From assembly GCA_012838995.1 (NCBI GenBank), contig DUOD01000065.1:1-64000 (forward strand): 64,000 nucleotides of DNA. The letters run 5' to 3'. The notes under the pieces are model-generated. The model did no database searches. It was not told the DNA's origin and saw only the letters and a program-made list of their open reading frames with translations. This document shows positions 26,919-35,968 of this stretch, piece by piece. The translations under genes were made by a program, and so were the position numbers. Position 1 is the first letter of the stretch, and each line of letters begins with the position of its first letter. This stretch comes from Clostridiales bacterium (lineage in GTDB: Bacteria; Bacillota; Clostridia; DUOD01).

Positions 26919-27113
26919 TTGGAATCCCCAAGCAAGCAACAGAAGATGTACGTGGCCTCGGTTTGTCCGGAGTACAGGTCCAGGGAAAGCGCCCTAAAGT
27001 CAGTACAAAATATACATTCCGATCAGCCCTTAAGCTGTGACGGGTGTATCCACTGGAATGATGCAAGGTGTAAAATATTCGATGATATATTGGCGCGGAT
27101 AGACCAGACGTGA
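26919..27113 (+). CDS. Small cysteine-containing hypothetical protein
   Basis: This 64-residue protein has a TTG start at 26919 after AAAGGAGGAATAAATA, a strong ribosome site that supports translation. It has four cysteines in VCPEYR and SCDGCIHWNDARCKIF; the last three are arranged C-x2-C-x7-C and could bind a metal. I do not recognise the family. It stands alone, 90 nt after the activase gene and before the - strand DUF421/DUF4363 pair. Confidence 0.6.
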   Translation: MESPSKQQKMYVASVCPEYRSRESALKSVQNIHSDQPLSCDGCIHWNDARCKIFDDILARIDQT

Positions 27114-27174
27114 TTATAATTTAATAGGGGGGTCTGTAACATGCCAAGATAAAAAAGTACCGGCCGTGGTGGGA

Positions 27175-27535
27175 TTACATTTGGTCGATTTGCTGCCACA
27201 GCCGTTGGATTAGCATAATAGTGGCAGAGCTGTTGGATTTATCCCGTTCTTTCAAATATGCCTTTAGTTTTACAAAGTTATCTTCTATATCATTAACGTA
27301 GTCATGGTCTATATCTATCTGCAGTAACGGTTTGATTTTTTGCCAGGTTTTTTCTGTACTTTTTAGACTGCTCTTTGCTTCTTCCCATTTTTCCTTGTTA
27401 ATATAGCTTTCCGTTCCAGCCAGTTGTTTGGAAAATTGGCTGCTGCTGTCCAACGATCCTTTAAAAAAAGTGCAGCTATATACCGAAAATAAAAAAAGGT
27501 TTAAGGAATACCAATAATAAAATTGTTTTTTTCAA
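27175..27535 (-). pseudogene. DUF4363-type gene with a frameshift in its signal/anchor region
   Basis: The open part (27175-27453) encodes 92 residues starting within SSQFSKQLAGTESYINKEKWEEAKSSL, typical of the extracytoplasmic helical domain of DUF4363 proteins. The true start is a TTG at 27535-27533 with AAGGAGGT 7 nt upstream; it encodes MKKTILLLVFLKPF and then hits a stop after ATTTTCGGTATA. Removing one base from the A7 run at 27491-27497 joins the frames into FLKPFLFSVYSCTFFKGSLD, a coherent anchor with a cysteine. The gene is therefore broken by a single homopolymer indel, either real or a sequencing error. It lies downstream of the DUF421 gene, a frequent pairing. Confidence 0.7.
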
Positions 27536-27555
27536 ATACAATACCTCCTTACTTT

Positions 27556-28275
27556 TTAAGTGGTAGTATCGATTATATAATAGGGCTTATCTCCCTTAAG
27601 ATCGACATACAGTTTACCCGTGGTATCCAGTTGGGCCAATGCTATCTCGCTGATGTCATGTATATTATGTTTCATAAGTTGATGGTGCAGCCAAGCTTTG
27701 GACAGGTTCAAGGATTGTAGGGCATCCGATAGAAGTATTCCTCCGTTTACCAGGTTTGTAGGCAATCCCTTATACTGGGTTGGAATGTTTAAGTCGCCGG
27801 CAGTGACCGGCTGTTTTTGGGATTTTTTCTGTACGCTAAGCCGGCCGTTGGTTTCCAACAAAGCAAATTCAACGTCGGTTATATCGAACACGCCTTGAAC
27901 TCTAAGTTGGGATAATAGGTCATCAATGGAAATCCTCACTTTTTTCAGGTTGTTATCCAGTATCTTTCCGTTTTCAATAACCACCGTTGCCTCACCTTCC
28001 ACCATCTTACGGATCCAGACGATGTGCAGACATAAGAAAGCCAATAAAAGGGGCAGCAATATCCACATGGCCATGCCTACCAAGGTGGCAAGGGTATTTT
28101 GGTTCACCTGTACCGATAGGGTGGAGGCAATGGAGCCAATGGTGATACCTACTATATAATCAAAAAAGGTAAGTTCGGATACTTGTTGCTTGCCCATGAT
28201 GCGTACCAGGATAAGCAGGGAGAAAAATGATATAAAAGACCGTATTATCACCACAAATATAATTGACAAAGCCAT
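27556..28275 (-). CDS. DUF421 membrane protein (YetF/YcaP family)
   Basis: The product of about 239 residues has three membrane segments in its first 80 residues and the family block ILVRIMGKQQVSELTFFDYIVGITIGSIAS (about 22-52). A cytoplasmic domain follows with VVIENGKILDNNLKKVRISIDDLLSQLR and DVEFALLETNGRLSV. A DUF421-like C-terminal extension to about 239 residues is present. The start is the ATG at 28275; a GTG directly before it could add one residue. The gene leads a two-gene - strand unit with the broken DUF4363 gene. Members are found in many spore formers, and several are linked to spore or membrane physiology, but no reaction is known. Confidence 0.85.
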   Translation of the reverse strand: MALSIIFVVIIRSFISFFSLLILVRIMGKQQVSELTFFDYIVGITIGSIASTLSVQVNQNTLATLVGMAMWILLPLLLAFLCLHIVWIRKMVEGEATVVIENGKILDNNLKKVRISIDDLLSQLRVQGVFDITDVEFALLETNGRLSVQKKSQKQPVTAGDLNIPTQYKGLPTNLVNGGILLSDALQSLNLSKAWLHHQLMKHNIHDISEIALAQLDTTGKLYVDLKGDKPYYIIDTTT

Positions 28276-28493
28276 CACCCCAGCGCTGCTTTTGATTTAT
28301 CGTTCTTTATTATCTCTTATTGAAAAATTTGTATTCACAATTCCTATTTTGGCATTTTGCCCATATCGCAGTTAAATAGCAGACATTGCAAAATATAAAA
28401 GCATTATCTTTAAAGAAAATTCTTCGATGGAAAATAAGATCTAGATCAACAGCGTAAAACTATTAAAAATATATTAAAAACAAGGGATTTCAA

Positions 28494-28523
28494 TTGAAAT
28501 TATTTATAATATGGGCATATAAT
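28494..28523 (+). promoter_or_regulatory. Candidate sigma-A promoter of the LCP gene
   Basis: TTGAAA at 28494-28499 and TATAAT at 28518-28523, spacer 18 nt, 51 nt before the ATG. The 296-bp divergent region 28279-28574 holds no other recognisable feature. Confidence 0.5.
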
Positions 28524-28574
28524 TGTATAGCAGGATTTTGTTACATTAATATGAATTAAGAGAGGAATCCTTCC

Positions 28575-29888
28575 ATGAAATCAAAGGTTATAATATCGGT
28601 TATTAGCATTTGTTTAATCCTCGGAGGCGTCGCAGGCTATTTTGTTCATCAGATGAGCAACCCGGTAAAGGTTTTTGAGACGGAATCATCGGATAATTAC
28701 GAGTTAAAAACAGCAAGGGCAAACGTACGGCAATACGACATAGATTACGGTTTTATGAAGGGTAGGGTTAATATTCTGCTGCTGGGTTTGGATCTAAATG
28801 AACAGCGGCTTAAGACCATGGGCGCTTTTAGGACAGACACCATCATGTTGTTTTCGGTAGATTTCGTCAATAAAAAGATTGCCGTTTTGTCCATACCCAG
28901 GGATACATATGTGCTAATTCCCCGTGTCAATACCTACGATAAAATAAACAGCGCCTTTGCCCATGGCGGAGGTCTTAATGGGGCCGGCTTTGCCTTAACC
29001 CGGGAAACGGTGACTGACTTTCTGGGCGGCATTCCAATCAACTATCATGTGGGACTTGGCATGGACGTAGTAGAGGAAATAATCGATGCAATGGGAGGTT
29101 TAGAGCTGGCAGTAGACGTGCCGGTGAAGTTGGGGAACAGGGAACTGAAGATAGGAAAACAAAAGTTAACAGGGCAGCAGGTTATGGATTACAGCAGATG
29201 GCGGTACACCCCCAAGGGTGACATAGACAGGGTAGAAAGGCAGCAAAGGGTTATTATGGCCATCTTTAACCAGCTGCTTAGGCTGGATCAGCTGAAAAAC
29301 ATTCCCCAAATATATAGCCTTGTTAAGGAAAAGGTATATACCGATCTGGATTTTACCAAAATTGCGACTTTGGCATTTTTCGCAAAGGATCTTACCATGG
29401 ACGATATAAAAACCTACAAGATAGACGGTGATTTTTTGGATATCGACGGTATCAGTTATTGGGGTGTCTACCAAAGGGATAAGCAACGGTTGATAAAAGA
29501 AATCTTTGGCGTGGAAATAGAAGTTGATATGAACGATGATGTGCATTATCTGAAGCGGAGAATACTAATGGAGCAGCGGGAGGAGCAAAGGAGACAGGAG
29601 GAAGAATTAAGAAAAAAAGATGAATATATGGAAAAAGACAAGATTCAACCCGAGAAAGAGCAGCCCGAAGACAAACCCGTCGGCGGAGAGCAACCTAAAG
29701 ACAAACAGCCCCAAGAGGAACAACCCGAGGAGAAAAAACCTGAAGAAAAACAACCTGAAGAAAAACAGCCGGTAGAGGAACAGCCAAAAGACGGACAGTC
29801 CGAGGGCAAACAACCCAAGAACGAGTCGTCCCAAGGCAAGCAACCCAAAGGGCAGCCCCAAGACGGCAAACAGTCCGATGAGGGGTAA
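28575..29888 (+). CDS. LytR-CpsA-Psr (LCP) family cell-wall ligase with a long charged tail
   Basis: LCP enzymes transfer undecaprenyl-linked glycopolymers, such as teichoic acids, to peptidoglycan outside the membrane. The 437-residue product has one N-terminal membrane segment (about 5-25) and the LCP domain (about 58-230). That domain shows RVNILLLGLDLN, GAFRTDTIMLFSVD, IAVLSIPRDTYVLIPR, INSAFAHGG and DYSRWRYTPKGDIDRVERQQ. These contain the conserved Asp/Arg residues that bind the pyrophosphate and metal. From about residue 330 it changes to a roughly 105-residue low-complexity tail of Glu/Gln/Pro/Lys repeats with EEQP, EEKQP and PKDKQP units, probably a wall-spanning or wall-binding extension. 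A strong terminator follows. Confidence 0.92.
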   Translation: MKSKVIISVISICLILGGVAGYFVHQMSNPVKVFETESSDNYELKTARANVRQYDIDYGFMKGRVNILLLGLDLNEQRLKTMGAFRTDTIMLFSVDFVNKKIAVLSIPRDTYVLIPRVNTYDKINSAFAHGGGLNGAGFALTRETVTDFLGGIPINYHVGLGMDVVEEIIDAMGGLELAVDVPVKLGNRELKIGKQKLTGQQVMDYSRWRYTPKGDIDRVERQQRVIMAIFNQLLRLDQLKNIPQIYSLVKEKVYTDLDFTKIATLAFFAKDLTMDDIKTYKIDGDFLDIDGISYWGVYQRDKQRLIKEIFGVEIEVDMNDDVHYLKRRILMEQREEQRRQEEELRKKDEYMEKDKIQPEKEQPEDKPVGGEQPKDKQPQEEQPEEKKPEEKQPEEKQPVEEQPKDGQSEGKQPKNESSQGKQPKGQPQDGKQSDEG

Positions 29889-29917
29889 TCTATTACCCGG
29901 TATAAGGAAGGAGTATT

Positions 29918-29958
29918 ACAAAAGAACTGTAATGTTATTACAGTTCTTTTGTTTTTTT
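29918..29958 (+). terminator. Rho-independent terminator after the LCP gene
   Basis: A perfect 16-bp stem (29918-29933 and 29937-29952) with a GTT loop and a T-tract; it ends only 14 nt before the start codon of the next gene. Confidence 0.9.
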
Positions 29959-29971
29959 GGAGTTGATAGTT

Positions 29972-30772
29972 ATGGCAATAAAATTAAATACTGGGAAAAT
30001 ATCCAAAGTATTTATTATATCTCTATCGTTAATTATAATCATAATTTTTATACTATGTGTGTACTGTAATCATGGACTGTATTATGAACTCCATGATTTT
30101 GAAGACGACTTATTGGAAAAATATTTTAATGCTCAGCACAATCATAATGTACCTTGGTATTATATCTCCTCCTATTTTATATTAAAGGGCGCGGACAGCC
30201 CATCGGATACGGAAATCAAAAAGACGGCCCTAAAGATTCGTAAAATCCTTGACGAGAAAAGGGGATTGGAAGAATTTATAGAAAAGTATAATTTAAGAGG
30301 ATTTGGTCTTGAGGTATTTAGACACAATGCCATTGACGATATTTTAAAGGATAAGGTTTTTCCCATTGACACAAATGCAGACTATAAATATGACAATGAC
30401 TGGCATTATCCCAGGACTTTCGGTGGGGACAGGAAGCATGAAGGCACGGATATATTTTGCCAAAAGGGCACTGCTGTACGAACGGTAAGTGACGGTAAGA
30501 TTACCCGTCTGGGCTGGAACACCCTGGGCGGATGGCGGGTGGGTATTAGATATAAAAGGAACATATATTTTTATTATGCCCATTTATGCTGTTACGAGGA
30601 CGGCATTTTCGAAGGCATGACGGTAAAAAAGGGACAGATAATTGGTTATGTCGGCGACTCGGGGTACGGTGCCGAGGGCACAACCGGCAAATTCCAGCCC
30701 CATCTGCATTTTGGGATATATCAAAAGGACAAGGCCTACAATCCATATCCCTTTCTAATTATGTGGGAATGA
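29972..30772 (+). CDS. M23-family (LytM/lysostaphin-like) membrane-anchored peptidase
   Basis: This is a zinc metallopeptidase that cuts peptidoglycan peptide bridges. The product of about 266 residues has a signal anchor (about residues 10-32) and a linker domain, then the M23 domain. The zinc ligands are in GGDRKHEGTDIFC (H and D of HxxxD) and HLHFGIY (HxH), and the turn GDSGYG is conserved. I prefer the ATG at 29972 with GGAG 9 nt upstream; a TTG at 29957 lies within the terminator tail. Placement after an LCP ligase suggests a role in wall turnover, perhaps during sporulation. The terminator between the genes indicates independent or read-through expression. Confidence 0.88.
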   Translation: MAIKLNTGKISKVFIISLSLIIIIIFILCVYCNHGLYYELHDFEDDLLEKYFNAQHNHNVPWYYISSYFILKGADSPSDTEIKKTALKIRKILDEKRGLEEFIEKYNLRGFGLEVFRHNAIDDILKDKVFPIDTNADYKYDNDWHYPRTFGGDRKHEGTDIFCQKGTAVRTVSDGKITRLGWNTLGGWRVGIRYKRNIYFYYAHLCCYEDGIFEGMTVKKGQIIGYVGDSGYGAEGTTGKFQPHLHFGIYQKDKAYNPYPFLIMWE

Positions 30773-30867
30773 ATTGGGCGCCCTCATTCTTGATATAAAA
30801 AAATAAATATACTATAATCAAAAGATACACTTCATTTATAAACTATACTTTTGTAAAGGAGATCCAT

Positions 30868-32172
30868 ATGGCCGCAGACAAGGACATAAGGCTGCAGGAT
30901 ATAGTTGATGAAAAGGTTTTGAAAAGAATACTAAACTCCTTTGTTTTGGCTACCGGCCTTGGGGCTATGTTTATTAATCCCGACGGCGAGTTTTCCATTA
31001 TACCCGACGATTATGAAGGTATATGCCAGTTTTGTAAGATAGTTAGATCTTGTCCCGAAGGTTTAAGGCGGTGTACCGAGTCCATGACCAAGGCGGGCAA
31101 ATTGGCATCCCAGTTGGGAGAACCGTATATTTCAAGGTGCCATGCCGGTTTGATCGAGTTTGCGGCCCCTATAATGTTTAAAGACATTTATTTAGGCAGC
31201 ATATCCTGCGGTCCTGTATTAATGTGGGAGTGGGACGAAATAGCCCTTCAGGAATTTCTGGACAGGACCAAGGATTTGGATATAAACAGGGAAGGCCTTG
31301 TTGTGGCCAGTAGAAAGATCAAAGTTTTATCCGGTAGAAATGTCCAAGCTGCAGCCGAGTTGTTATTTATCACGGCCAATCATATAGCAAAGACCGGAAT
31401 GATCACCCTACAACAGAAAAAGGAGTTAAATGAACAACAGTCAAAGTTGGCCGAGGCCATCTTTGAAAAAAAGAGGGCGGAGGAAGTTATAAAGTTGTTG
31501 GAGAGTAAGGCCCGTCCAACAACCTATCCCATGGATAAGGAACGGGAGTTATTGGGCAGGGTTCGGCTGGGCGACAGAGTAGGTGCAAAGGAAATACTAA
31601 ATGATCTTTTGGGACACATATTTTTTAAAAGCGGCGGTAACCCTGAAACCATGAAGGCCCGCATATTGGAGCTGGTTGTTGTCATTTCCAGGGCGGCGGT
31701 TGAAGGCGGTGCCAGTTTGGAAAAATTGCTTGGGCTTAATTACCGGTTTATTCAAGAACTTGCGGGCATCCACGACTTCGATGAGCTGTGCCATTGGATT
31801 GTTAAAGTATTGGACACCTTTCTGGATAGGGTATACGAAACCCGTAATATAAAAAATGCCAAGAGCTTGGCGTCAGCCTTGAACTATATTAGGGAAAACC
31901 ATAAAAACAATATATCCCTGGAGGACGTGTCCCAGCACATATACATAAGTCCCTATTATTTGAGTCATTTATTCAAAGAGGAACTGGGCATTACTTTTGT
32001 TGAATACCTAACCAAGGTTAGAATTGAAGAAGCCAAGAAGCTGCTAAAGAATTCATCCATGTCCATTGTGGCCATTGCCTCCGAAGTTGGGTATGAAGAT
32101 GCAAGTTATTTTAGCAAAGTATTCAAAAAAATGACGGGTTTGTCTCCAAATCAATATCGAAAATACTGTTAG
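30868..32172 (+). CDS. PocR-sensor AraC-family transcriptional regulator
   Basis: The 434-residue regulator has an N-terminal PocR ligand-binding domain (about residues 8-175) with its conserved cysteines in GICQFCKIVRSCPEGLRRCTESM and SRCHAGLIEFAAPI. A short coiled linker (about 185-210) and a middle helical domain follow. A C-terminal AraC helix-turn-helix pair occupies about residues 330-434 (NISLEDVSQHIYISPYYLSHLFKEELG and SIVAIASEVGYEDASYFSKVFKKMTGLSPNQYRK). PocR domains are known to sense small diols or, in many anaerobes, to sit next to corrinoid methyltransferase operons. Here it directly precedes a methyltransferase and corrinoid protein. It therefore probably activates that set in response to a methylated substrate. 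Confidence 0.9.
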   Translation: MAADKDIRLQDIVDEKVLKRILNSFVLATGLGAMFINPDGEFSIIPDDYEGICQFCKIVRSCPEGLRRCTESMTKAGKLASQLGEPYISRCHAGLIEFAAPIMFKDIYLGSISCGPVLMWEWDEIALQEFLDRTKDLDINREGLVVASRKIKVLSGRNVQAAAELLFITANHIAKTGMITLQQKKELNEQQSKLAEAIFEKKRAEEVIKLLESKARPTTYPMDKERELLGRVRLGDRVGAKEILNDLLGHIFFKSGGNPETMKARILELVVVISRAAVEGGASLEKLLGLNYRFIQELAGIHDFDELCHWIVKVLDTFLDRVYETRNIKNAKSLASALNYIRENHKNNISLEDVSQHIYISPYYLSHLFKEELGITFVEYLTKVRIEEAKKLLKNSSMSIVAIASEVGYEDASYFSKVFKKMTGLSPNQYRKYC

Positions 32173-32237
32173 GCAGCTGCCTTCCGCAAGATATTACCAA
32201 AGTTCACAAGATACATCAGGGATTTTGGTATTCTTTA

Positions 32238-32265
32238 TTGTTAAAATAGACTTAAAGCTTATACT
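32238..32265 (+). promoter_or_regulatory. Candidate promoter of the methyltransferase-corrinoid operon
   Basis: TTGTTA at 32238-32243 and TATACT at 32260-32265, spacer 16 nt, about 80 nt before the start codon. No obvious AraC-type operator repeat was recognised. Confidence 0.35.
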
Positions 32266-32345
32266 ATTTATGATAAACTGGTTCTATATAAATTTATTTT
32301 TTTATTTTTGACTGACATTACTTTGCATAACAGGAGGAGAAAATA

Positions 32346-33146
32346 TTGATAATAATTGGCGAGAAGATTAATACCAGCATTAAATCTGTACAGTCAGCGG
32401 TGGAAGCCATGGATGCAAAAGCCGTGCAAGATATTGCGACAAAACAGGTGGAAGCGGGTGCCGACTATATAGATGTTAATTGTGGTACCTTTCCCTTTAA
32501 GGAGCCCGAGTTGTTGGAATGGTTGGTAAATACCGTTCAGGAGGTAGTTGATGTACCGCTGTGCATTGACAGCCCCAACCCAAAGGCCTTGGTATTTGCC
32601 CTAAAGGCCAACAAGAACGGCAAGCCTTTAATCAATTCAATAACGGGTGAAAGGGAAAGGTATAATTCAATTTTGCCGTTGGTGTTGGAGTATGATACGT
32701 CCATCATAGCTTTATGTATGGATGATGACGGTATGCCTGAAACCGCGGATGACAGAGTAAAAATTGCCGACAGGCTGGTTGAATCCATGACCAAGGAAGG
32801 CGTAAAATTGGAGGATATATACCTTGATCCCATGGTGCGTCCATTGGGTACAGGCTCCCATTACGGTGTGGTGGCAATACAAACCATAAAAAAGATAATG
32901 GAGGAATTCCCCGGCGTACATACCACATGTGGTTTGAGCAATATATCCTTTGGTTTACCTGCCAGAAAACTCATTAACCAAGCATTTCTAATTTCTGCAA
33001 TCGGAGCCGGCCTCGACAGTGCAATACTGGACCCTTTGGACAAGAAAATAATGTCCTTTGTATATGCTGCTGAATTGCTCCACGGTAAAGATGATTTTTG
33101 TTTAAACTATTTAACGGCTTTCAGAGAGGGAAAACTGGAAGTTTAG
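32346..33146 (+). CDS. Methyltetrahydrofolate:corrinoid methyltransferase (AcsE/MtrH-like)
   Basis: This is a pterin-binding TIM-barrel enzyme that exchanges methyl groups between a corrinoid protein and tetrahydrofolate. The 266-residue product begins MIIIGEKINTSIKSVQSAV. It has ADYIDVNCGTFPFKEPELLEW, the CIDSPNP segment, PLINSITGERERYN and a late TTCGLSNISFGLPARKLINQAF, characteristic of the AcsE-like family. The TTG start follows AGGAGGAGAAAATA. The cognate corrinoid protein lies next to it, and the PocR regulator precedes it. The substrate-specific first methyltransferase (MT1) is not in the window. Confidence 0.9.
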   Translation: MIIIGEKINTSIKSVQSAVEAMDAKAVQDIATKQVEAGADYIDVNCGTFPFKEPELLEWLVNTVQEVVDVPLCIDSPNPKALVFALKANKNGKPLINSITGERERYNSILPLVLEYDTSIIALCMDDDGMPETADDRVKIADRLVESMTKEGVKLEDIYLDPMVRPLGTGSHYGVVAIQTIKKIMEEFPGVHTTCGLSNISFGLPARKLINQAFLISAIGAGLDSAILDPLDKKIMSFVYAAELLHGKDDFCLNYLTAFREGKLEV

Positions 33147-33213
33147 TGCCGACGATTTTAAGGTGTTGTTAGCACCTTGAAATAAATAACAATAATTAAA
33201 GGGGGCTATAGAG

Positions 33214-33846
33214 ATGGCTGATTTTCGTGCGATTGCCGATGCATTGAAAGCCGGTAATGCGCCAAAGGTTAAGGAATTGGTAGAAGCTGCTGTTGAAGAA
33301 GGAGTAGAACCTTCAAAAATAGTAAATGAAGCGTTGATAGTAGGCATGGGGGAAATAGGCGTACTTTTTAAAAACAATGAAGTGTACGTACCCGAAGTAT
33401 TAATAGCGGCGAGGGCCATGCATGCAGGATTGGACGTTGTTAAACCGTTGATGGCCGATCAAGACGTTGCCACGGCTGGTAAAGTTGTTCTGGGTACGGT
33501 AAAGGGTGACCTGCATGATATCGGAAAGAACCTTGTCGGTATGATGCTAGAAGGAGCCGGATTCGAGGTAATCGATTTGGGAATAGATGTTCCACCCCAT
33601 AAGTTTGTTGAAGCCGTTAAGAAAGATAAGCCTCATATTGTTGGCATGTCGGCTTTATTGACGACAACCATGCCGGCCATGAAACAAACCATTGAAGCCA
33701 TCGAGGCCGCAGGGCTAAGGGATGAAGTTAAGATTATGGTGGGGGGAGCGCCTGTTACCCAGAATTTCTCCGATGAAATCGGTGCCGACGGGTATGCTCC
33801 GGATGCCGCTTCGGCAGCTGATTTAGCAAAAGAGCTGGTAGGCTGA
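33214..33846 (+). CDS. Methyltransferase cognate corrinoid protein
   Basis: This B12-binding protein shuttles a methyl group between substrate methyltransferase and methyltetrahydrofolate methyltransferase. The 210-residue product has the N-terminal helical cap (about 1-85) and the cobalamin domain. The lower-ligand motif DxHxxG is at residues 99-104 (D-L-H101-D-I-G), and the later MSALLTTTM and GGAPVTQNFSDEIGADGYAPDA segments are present. The ATG follows AAAGGGGGC. It pairs with the upstream methyltransferase, and a strong terminator follows at 33862. Confidence 0.95.
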   Translation: MADFRAIADALKAGNAPKVKELVEAAVEEGVEPSKIVNEALIVGMGEIGVLFKNNEVYVPEVLIAARAMHAGLDVVKPLMADQDVATAGKVVLGTVKGDLHDIGKNLVGMMLEGAGFEVIDLGIDVPPHKFVEAVKKDKPHIVGMSALLTTTMPAMKQTIEAIEAAGLRDEVKIMVGGAPVTQNFSDEIGADGYAPDAASAADLAKELVG

Positions 33847-33861
33847 TCTATCCGGTTATTT

Positions 33862-33891
33862 AAAAACAGGGGGACTTTACCCCCTGTTTTT
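33862..33891 (+). terminator. Rho-independent terminator after the corrinoid protein
   Basis: AAAAACAGGGGG, a 6-nt loop, CCCCCTGTTTTT: a perfect 12-bp stem ending in Ts. Confidence 0.9.
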
Positions 33892-34143
33892 AAATATCAG
33901 ATAAATGTGTTCATTGCATTAATAGGTTGATTTGCTATAATTTATTGAAACGATCCATCCATGCATCGTACAATAAAAGATAATAGGTATAAAACCAAGG
34001 GCACGTAAAATCAGTATAACATCTCTGTAAAATATGATACAATACCCTTGTCGGTAGATTACAATTTATGACATAGCGTATAAAAAATAACCATAGTTTA
34101 AAAAAACGATGTTTTTATATATATTTTTAGTGTAAATACGGGT
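33892..34143. other. Noncoding, AT-rich spacer before fhs
   Basis: No open frame with a ribosome site, RNA gene or riboswitch signature was recognised; the tetrahydrofolate riboswitch pattern was looked for and not seen. Only a promoter-like pair near its end is supported. Confidence 0.5.
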
Positions 34144-34171
34144 TTGATATACGAAATAATTAATGTATAAA
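34144..34171 (+). promoter_or_regulatory. Candidate sigma-A promoter of fhs-fchA-folD
   Basis: TTGATA at 34144-34149 and TATAAA at 34166-34171, spacer 16 nt, with the fhs ribosome site GGGAGGT a short distance downstream. Confidence 0.4.
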
Positions 34172-34195
34172 GAATAAAGATCAGGGAGGTACAAC

Positions 34196-35875
34196 ATGGG
34201 TTTCAAAAGCGATATTGAAATTGCCCAAAGCATAAAAATAAAGCCTATTCGAGAGATAGCCGAAGCATTGGGAGTTGATAACAGGGCCTTGGAGTTATAC
34301 GGTAATTATAAGGCAAAGATTGACTACAACCTATTGAAGGAACTGAGAGATAGGCCCGATGGTAAGCTTATACTCGTTACCGCTATCAATCCCACCCCGG
34401 CCGGTGAAGGTAAGACCACCGTATCGGTGGGTCTGGCCGATGCGTTGAATAAGCTTGGTAAGAAGGCGGTGGTAACGCTGCGAGAGCCTTCCATGGGTCC
34501 GGTTTTTGGAATAAAGGGCGGGGCTGCCGGTGGCGGATATGCCCAGGTGGTGCCAATGGAGGATATAAACCTGCATTTTACCGGTGATATGCACGCCATA
34601 GGGGCGGCTAATAATCTGTTGGCGGCAATGGTGGACAACCATATTTTTCACGGTAATAAACTGGGCATTGATAACAGAAAGATTATCCTAAAAAGATGTG
34701 TGGACATGAACGACAGGCAGCTAAGGTTTATCGTAAACGGGTTAAACGGTCGAATAAACGGTGTTCCCCGGGAGGACGGATACGATATTACCGCTGCCTC
34801 AGAGGTCATGGCCATCCTCTGCCTGTCAAAGGATATGCAGGATTTAAAAAACAAGTTAAAAAACATAGTTGTGGGGTATACAAGGGAAGATCAACCGGTT
34901 ACTGCCGGGGATTTAAAGGCCGAGGGTGCAATGGCGGCCTTGTTGAAGGATGCCTTGAAACCCAACCTGGTGCAGACATTGGAACACACGCCCGCCTTTG
35001 TCCATGGAGGACCTTTTGCCAATATCGCCCACGGTTGTAACAGTGTAATGGCAACAAAGATGGGTCTTAAGTTGGCCGATTATATCATTACCGAGGCGGG
35101 TTTTGGTGCCGATCTCGGGGCGGAGAAGTTTGTGGATATAAAATGCAGGATGGCGAGTTTAAAACCGTCGGCGGTGGTTATTGTTGCCACGGTTAGGGCA
35201 TTGAAACACCATGGCGGGGTTGCAAGGGCGGATTTGGATAAGGAAAATTTGAACGTTCTGAAAAAGGGCATACCCAACCTATTAAAACATATCGAGAACA
35301 TTACCGTGAAATTTCGGTTGCCGGCTGTGGTTGCGATAAACAGGTTTCCCACCGATACCCAAGCCGAGATTGAGCTGGTTGAACAAGAATGTAAGGCGTA
35401 CGGTGTGAGCGTTGCGCTGTCCGAAGTTTGGGCTAAAGGTGGAGAAGGTGGCCTCCAATTGGCCGAAGAAGTGCTGAGGTTAATCGACAGCGGCGAAAAC
35501 AGGTTTAGGTTTGTCTACGATGATGATATGCCGTTAATGGACAAAATAGATACCATATCCAGGGAAATATACGGCGCTGACGGAGTGGATTATACCCCGG
35601 CTGCGGTAAAGGAAATAAAGAGATTGGAGGAGTTGGGGTTTGGCCACATGCCCGTTTGTATGGCAAAGACCCAGTATTCCCTGTCGGACGATGCCAAGAA
35701 ATTGGGCCGGCCAAAGGGCTTTAGAATCACCGTAAGGAATGTGAAGATTTCCGCCGGTGCGGGGTTTATAGTGGCATTAACCGGTGATATAATGACAATG
35801 CCGGGCCTGTCAAAGCAGCCGGCTGCAGAAAGAATTGATGTGGACGCAACGGGGAAAATATCAGGCTTGTTCTAG
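34196..35875 (+). CDS. fhs: Formate-tetrahydrofolate ligase
   Basis: Fhs makes 10-formyl-tetrahydrofolate from formate with ATP, the entry of formate into the methyl branch of the Wood-Ljungdahl pathway and into purine synthesis. The 559-residue protein has the ATP loop [18 protein letters not shown] (about 68-85), [36 protein letters not shown] (about 96-132), [12 protein letters not shown] and the C-terminal [18 protein letters not shown]. The ATG follows GGGAGGT. fchA and folD follow, so the three steps from formate to methylene-tetrahydrofolate are encoded together. Confidence 0.97.
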   Translation: MGFKSDIEIAQSIKIKPIREIAEALGVDNRALELYGNYKAKIDYNLLKELRDRPDGKLILVTAINPTPAGEGKTTVSVGLADALNKLGKKAVVTLREPSMGPVFGIKGGAAGGGYAQVVPMEDINLHFTGDMHAIGAANNLLAAMVDNHIFHGNKLGIDNRKIILKRCVDMNDRQLRFIVNGLNGRINGVPREDGYDITAASEVMAILCLSKDMQDLKNKLKNIVVGYTREDQPVTAGDLKAEGAMAALLKDALKPNLVQTLEHTPAFVHGGPFANIAHGCNSVMATKMGLKLADYIITEAGFGADLGAEKFVDIKCRMASLKPSAVVIVATVRALKHHGGVARADLDKENLNVLKKGIPNLLKHIENITVKFRLPAVVAINRFPTDTQAEIELVEQECKAYGVSVALSEVWAKGGEGGLQLAEEVLRLIDSGENRFRFVYDDDMPLMDKIDTISREIYGADGVDYTPAAVKEIKRLEELGFGHMPVCMAKTQYSLSDDAKKLGRPKGFRITVRNVKISAGAGFIVALTGDIMTMPGLSKQPAAERIDVDATGKISGLF

Positions 35876-35968
35876 CGAGGCTTTATTATAATCTGTGGAT
35901 AATCGCCGATGCTTATTATATAATGAATTTAAGAATGTAAATAACGAAAAGGGAGGCTGCTATATATT

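Noticed and set aside
29607-29869. Long - strand frames opposite the LCP tail
   Set aside because: They are the antisense of a repetitive Glu/Pro/Lys-coding stretch, giving artificial Leu/Phe or Ser/Cys repeats.
33892-34195. A tetrahydrofolate riboswitch before fhs
   Set aside because: The expected conserved blocks were not seen; only a promoter-like pair is supported.
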